Shown here: in pieces, positions 60,804-64,000 of the stretch
How positions within the stretch are numbered: position 1 is the first letter of the stretch
How the letters are laid out: the number at the start of each line of letters is the position of its first letter
Source of the DNA: Caprimulgus europaeus
Lineage: Eukaryota; Chordata; Aves; Caprimulgiformes; Caprimulgidae
Length of the DNA: 64,000 nucleotides
Reading direction: 5' to 3'
NCBI GenBank assembly: GCA_907165065.1
Contig: OU015538.1
Coordinates: 16,197,165 to 16,261,164 of the forward strand
The notes under the pieces: model-generated
The model's input: only the letters and a program-made list of their open reading frames with translations
The model's database searches: none
What the model was told of the DNA's origin: nothing
Made by a program: the position numbers and the translations under genes

Positions 60804-60806
<3 letters not shown>

Positions 60807-61124
60807 GATAGTTTATTGCTAATTCTGAAGTCTGACTATTGCACTTTCAAGATTAATATTAAATATTGAAGAGAGATGTAAACACACACCTCTCACAACT
60901 CTGTTTACAGAACAAGTTGGAAGATAAACAGTAAATGATGTACAGTATTGTGCAGGAAAGAATAATCACATGGTTATAGCACTTGCAAATGGCTCTGGAA
61001 AGCTGGATTCTGTGAGACTTACTTTAAGTAAACTTCTTCATAGGAAATCAGTAGCTTTGTGGTGTTGGCTTTTTCCCCCAGGCTCTTGACTGTATTTTTG
61101 TTTTCTGTGAAAACTCAGAGCATT
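60804..61124. other. AT-rich unique sequence
   Basis: Nothing was recognised. Confidence 0.5.
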
Positions 61125-61330
61125 GATTTAAATATATGAAATCCAAGTTTTCTGAAATTAGCAAAAGCTTTTGACCTCAGTGTCTTTTTTTTTTCTTTCT
61201 TATCTGTAAAATGGAAATAGTACCCTTCCATCTCACAGAAGCATTATGAAAGGGCATAAATGAAATTAATGTTTGAAAGACACCTATACATTGTATTGAT
61301 GAGAACTATATAAGAGGCAATGAAGTGATT
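61125..61330 (+). repeat. MIR/CORE-type SINE
   Basis: Ordered matches to the conserved SINE are visible on the plus strand. These are GACCTCAGTGTC (61174 on), TTATCTGTAAAATGGAAATA (61200-61219), TACCCTTCCATCTCACAGAAG with CATTATGAAAG (61221-61252), TAAATGAAATTAATGTTTGAAAG (61257-61279) and a tail corresponding to 'gatgaaaggcgctatataagtgcaa' seen as GAACTATATAAGAGGCAA (about 61302-61320). It is an ancient non-autonomous retroposon, more complete than the MIR-like remnant at 2.9 kb. Confidence 0.8.
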
Positions 61331-61988
61331 AACAGTTCTTTCCTCAGATGAAAGCCCCAGTGGTATCCAGTAAGCCAATCAGATGGAGGTGCCAACAATT
61401 AACAATAAGGATTAAATGAAATATTGAACCTCTGTTCACTGGGTAAATTAAATTATCTTGGTATACGATACAAAGCACAGAGTTTGTGTTAAAAATAGCA
61501 TATATTTGTGTACTTGCACTGTATCAGAATCCACTCACAGAAGGAAGCCCAGACAAGGTTGTACCAGCAATGTTAATTTTGCTATGTAATAACTTCTAAG
61601 TGCTTGCCTTTGCCACCTTTAATTATGTATTGCAATTATTTTCCTGGGCACATGTAGTCCAAAATTACAATTACCTTCAGTAATCAGCAGTATTTTTTCT
61701 GGAATTTAAGCAGTACCATTGCTATTCAACAACCATGTTCTTCTCAAATTTGTTTCATTTGTATTCTCTCCGAGAACAAAATCAGCAGTATACAATTCTA
61801 GCTTAACTACCTAAAAGGTGTTTGCACTGCAAATACTTTCCTCTCTCCTCACATTTTTCTTCTTGTGGCACTGAACATGTGCACAGAGCAGTAGAATCAA
61901 TTGATTAAGGTGGTGATAGTTTCTAACAAGATATAATCAGGAAGAGATACTGTAACAATGAGATACTGCCTTCCACCCAACAAACGCA

Positions 61989-62022
61989 ATTTCATGCTGC
62001 CCAAGAACAGGCAGCATGAAAT
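61989..62022. repeat. Perfect 13-bp inverted repeat, 8-nt loop
   Basis: ATTTCATGCTGCC at 61989-62001 pairs exactly with GGCAGCATGAAAT at 62010-62022 around CAAGAACA. It is the longest perfect stem with a loop that I found in the window. Confidence 0.9.
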
Positions 62023-62420
62023 AAAACGGGGCATGTCTTTGGAAAATATGTAAGGCTGGATATTGCTGATAGAACAGCAGTGCTCTGTATCTCCTGTAAC
62101 GTTCTCAGGAACATGCACATTACATTCTCACACAAAAGAACAGCACGTGTTTCTAAATAGGCAAATCAAGTTCATGATGCATAGAACACTTAGATCCTCA
62201 CTATGCACTAGTTGTCCAGAATTTATTTGGGAAACTCAGATCATCTGTTACCTCACACTTACAGAGCACAGTTTATTTTCCACAAAATTAAAGAAGCAAG
62301 GGAAGGAAAATGTGTTATTTCCCATCCTTTAGTACCAGAGCAACCTCAGTCTACTTCAGTGGTTCCGAACTACGGAATAGATTTTATCAGCAGTACACGA
62401 TGATGCCTTCTTATAGATCT

Positions 62421-62478
62421 GGTTTTCTGTTTTGTTGGTGGTGATTTTTTGGTTTTGGTTTTTTTGGGGGGTTTTTTA
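62421..62478. repeat. G/T-rich low-complexity block
   Basis: TTTTG, GTGGTG and GGTTTT units end in a six-G run followed by six T. It has the same class of composition as the blocks at 9.74 and 18.68 kb. Confidence 0.8.
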
Positions 62479-64000
62479 CCACTCTGTAAAAAATACAGTG
62501 TAAATCAATCATATTGCCTGTAACCTTCAGCCTGCCTGAATCCTGTGCTAAGAAAGGGGAGATTTTTAGGAGCAGTGTAGAAGAGACATCGAGCCAGTTG
62601 AGCATTTTGGGATTTTGCAGTGTTGGTGAGTTTGGGATAGTTTTGTGTGCCTAATTTTTTTCTCCAACTTTTCAGTTAAAATGTTTATTAATAGATAAAA
62701 TAAAATATAGATATAATTTGAGTTTCTCTGAAAAGCATAAAGATTTTAGTCATAATTACAAAAGCACAAGAGTTATCTTTTTTATTTAATGCCCTAAAGT
62801 GCAGTTCATTCTTCTTTAGTGCATCATAGGGAAAGTTTGCCATGTAGCAAGTAACTTCCTGAGGAATCCATCCATGGATAATTTGTGGACTTTCTCTGAA
62901 AGGTAAAAGCCAGGGCTTAACAGCAGAAGGGGAGCTCTCATCTAGACATGAAAAGACTAAAGGTGGAGCTAACAGGAACTACAATAGTGATTTAGAGTCA
63001 TAATATAGAAGGAGAAAAGAAGATTAAGTTCAGCAGAACAAAATTGATGGATCTTAGATCTATAAAATTAAGAAATCCATACATACAATTTGAAGATGGT
63101 TTGCTGTCGCATACTTTAAGTAGTGTGGCTTGATGGTGTAAATTAGTTAAGTTAAAATCCGTGTCCTGAAAATGTCAGATTATATACACTATATACTCAG
63201 CAAATCTTGTCACTGTCTACTTTTCCTCCATCTGATGCAAAGCCTTAAAAATATGCTGAAATACATCCATCTTTTAAAACCTACACAGAATTTTGCTACC
63301 AAACAAGGGTCATAGAGTCTGGAAAGAAAACTTTGGCAGATTTTCTTAATCTGTTTTGATGTTTCTGTATCTACCAAATTCACTCACAAAGAAAGGACTA
63401 ACATAGAATGTCTGAGTAACCTTTACTCTAAACATCTCCCTCAGAAAGAGATGTCTCAGAACTCCTTTGAAGTAGCAGTTTTAAGACACTTCATTTGAGT
63501 CTTTTTATAAAAGATATAAGAATGAAAGACAATAATCTCTAGCATATATTATTCTGAAGAGATATATTAAATACAATGAGCTGTTTACGAATTACTATTT
63601 TTTTATCTCCTAGCTGAGTTGAATTGTAGTGAATCTTTTCTACTTCCACTTTCTTGTGAACAGCAGCAAAGAAAAGCAAAGACAAGCAACTAATACTCTA
63701 AGCAGGGAAAACTAACAAAACTTGGCTTTTTGTGAGTTTATGTATCATGCTTGATTTATTCAGCTCCCTCACAGCTGTATAATTCCTCAGTCTCCAGCCA
63801 CCTCTTTCTCTCTCTCCTCTTTTTCCTAAACTCTCATCCCATTCCATATACACTAACAATTTCTTTTTAGCCCACTGCGTGGCATATGCTTTGTTTTATC
63901 TTGCATACATTTGACATACATTGACTGGTTAGCTGGCTGCTGCTTCTTGATTCTTGGAGAAGCATTACCTCTAAATTAATGGTGAGCAAAACAAATAGCT

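Larger units (their letters stand above)
61331..64000. other. AT-rich unique sequence
   Basis: No gene was recognised. It contains a perfect 13-bp hairpin (61989-62022) and a G/T-rich block (62421-62478). A pyrimidine-rich stretch lies near 63785-63845. Confidence 0.5.

Noticed and set aside
1..64000. tRNA, rRNA, snRNA or bacterial-type operons and ribosome binding sites
   Set aside because: No tRNA B-box-like or U6/U2-like landmarks were found by reading, and the repeats show this is vertebrate nuclear DNA.

Overview
This window looks like non-coding, AT-rich nuclear DNA from a bird. The main evidence is the repeats. Two well-preserved CR1 LINE 3' ends carry the short ATTCTATG-type terminal repeat found on avian CR1 copies (16216-16440 and 59015-59253). 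There is also a solo LTR of a type common in neoavian birds (46378-46640) and a background of much older, amniote-wide repeats: degraded CR1, MIR/CORE-type SINEs and an L2-like reverse transcriptase scrap. No protein-coding gene, rRNA, tRNA or CRISPR array could be supported. Most open frames are under 110 codons, many begin at non-ATG codons, and none of their translations resembles a known host protein. The window is best read as intergenic or deep-intronic sequence, and the sequence alone does not decide which.

Layout. 0-20 kb: AT-rich unique sequence with a diverged CR1 tail near 0.2 kb, a MIR-like SINE near 2.9 kb, an inverted CR1 tail near 5.7 kb, a G/T-rich low-complexity block near 9.75 kb and a young CR1 tail at 16.2 kb. 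20-31 kb: two old CR1 3' ends lie tail to tail (20.07-20.50 kb on plus, 20.85-21.45 kb on minus). A compositionally distinct stretch follows at 28.4-28.7 kb, with an L2-like reverse transcriptase remnant beside it on the minus strand and an old CR1 3' end at 30.27-30.48 kb. 31-42 kb: a GC-richer stretch of unknown origin (31.1-31.85 kb), a 9-bp tandem array between 21-bp direct repeats (36.07-36.15 kb), a region with LTR-like signals (39.4-39.65 kb), and a GC-rich island (40.56-41.24 kb) with a 66-bp tandem duplication and the longest open frames of the window. 42-47 kb: two decayed CR1-type reverse transcriptase fragments lie on either side of the solo LTR. 47-64 kb: mostly unique AT-rich sequence with a 32-bp perfect palindrome, several perfect short hairpins, microsatellites, a second young CR1 tail and a recognisable MIR/CORE SINE at 61.1 kb.

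I did not find an evident new biological system. The observation most worth pursuing is the 22-codon duplication at 41.07-41.19 kb. Its two copies differ mainly at third codon positions, as a protein-coding repeat would. The perfect palindrome at 53.1 kb and the hairpins are secondary structural curiosities.
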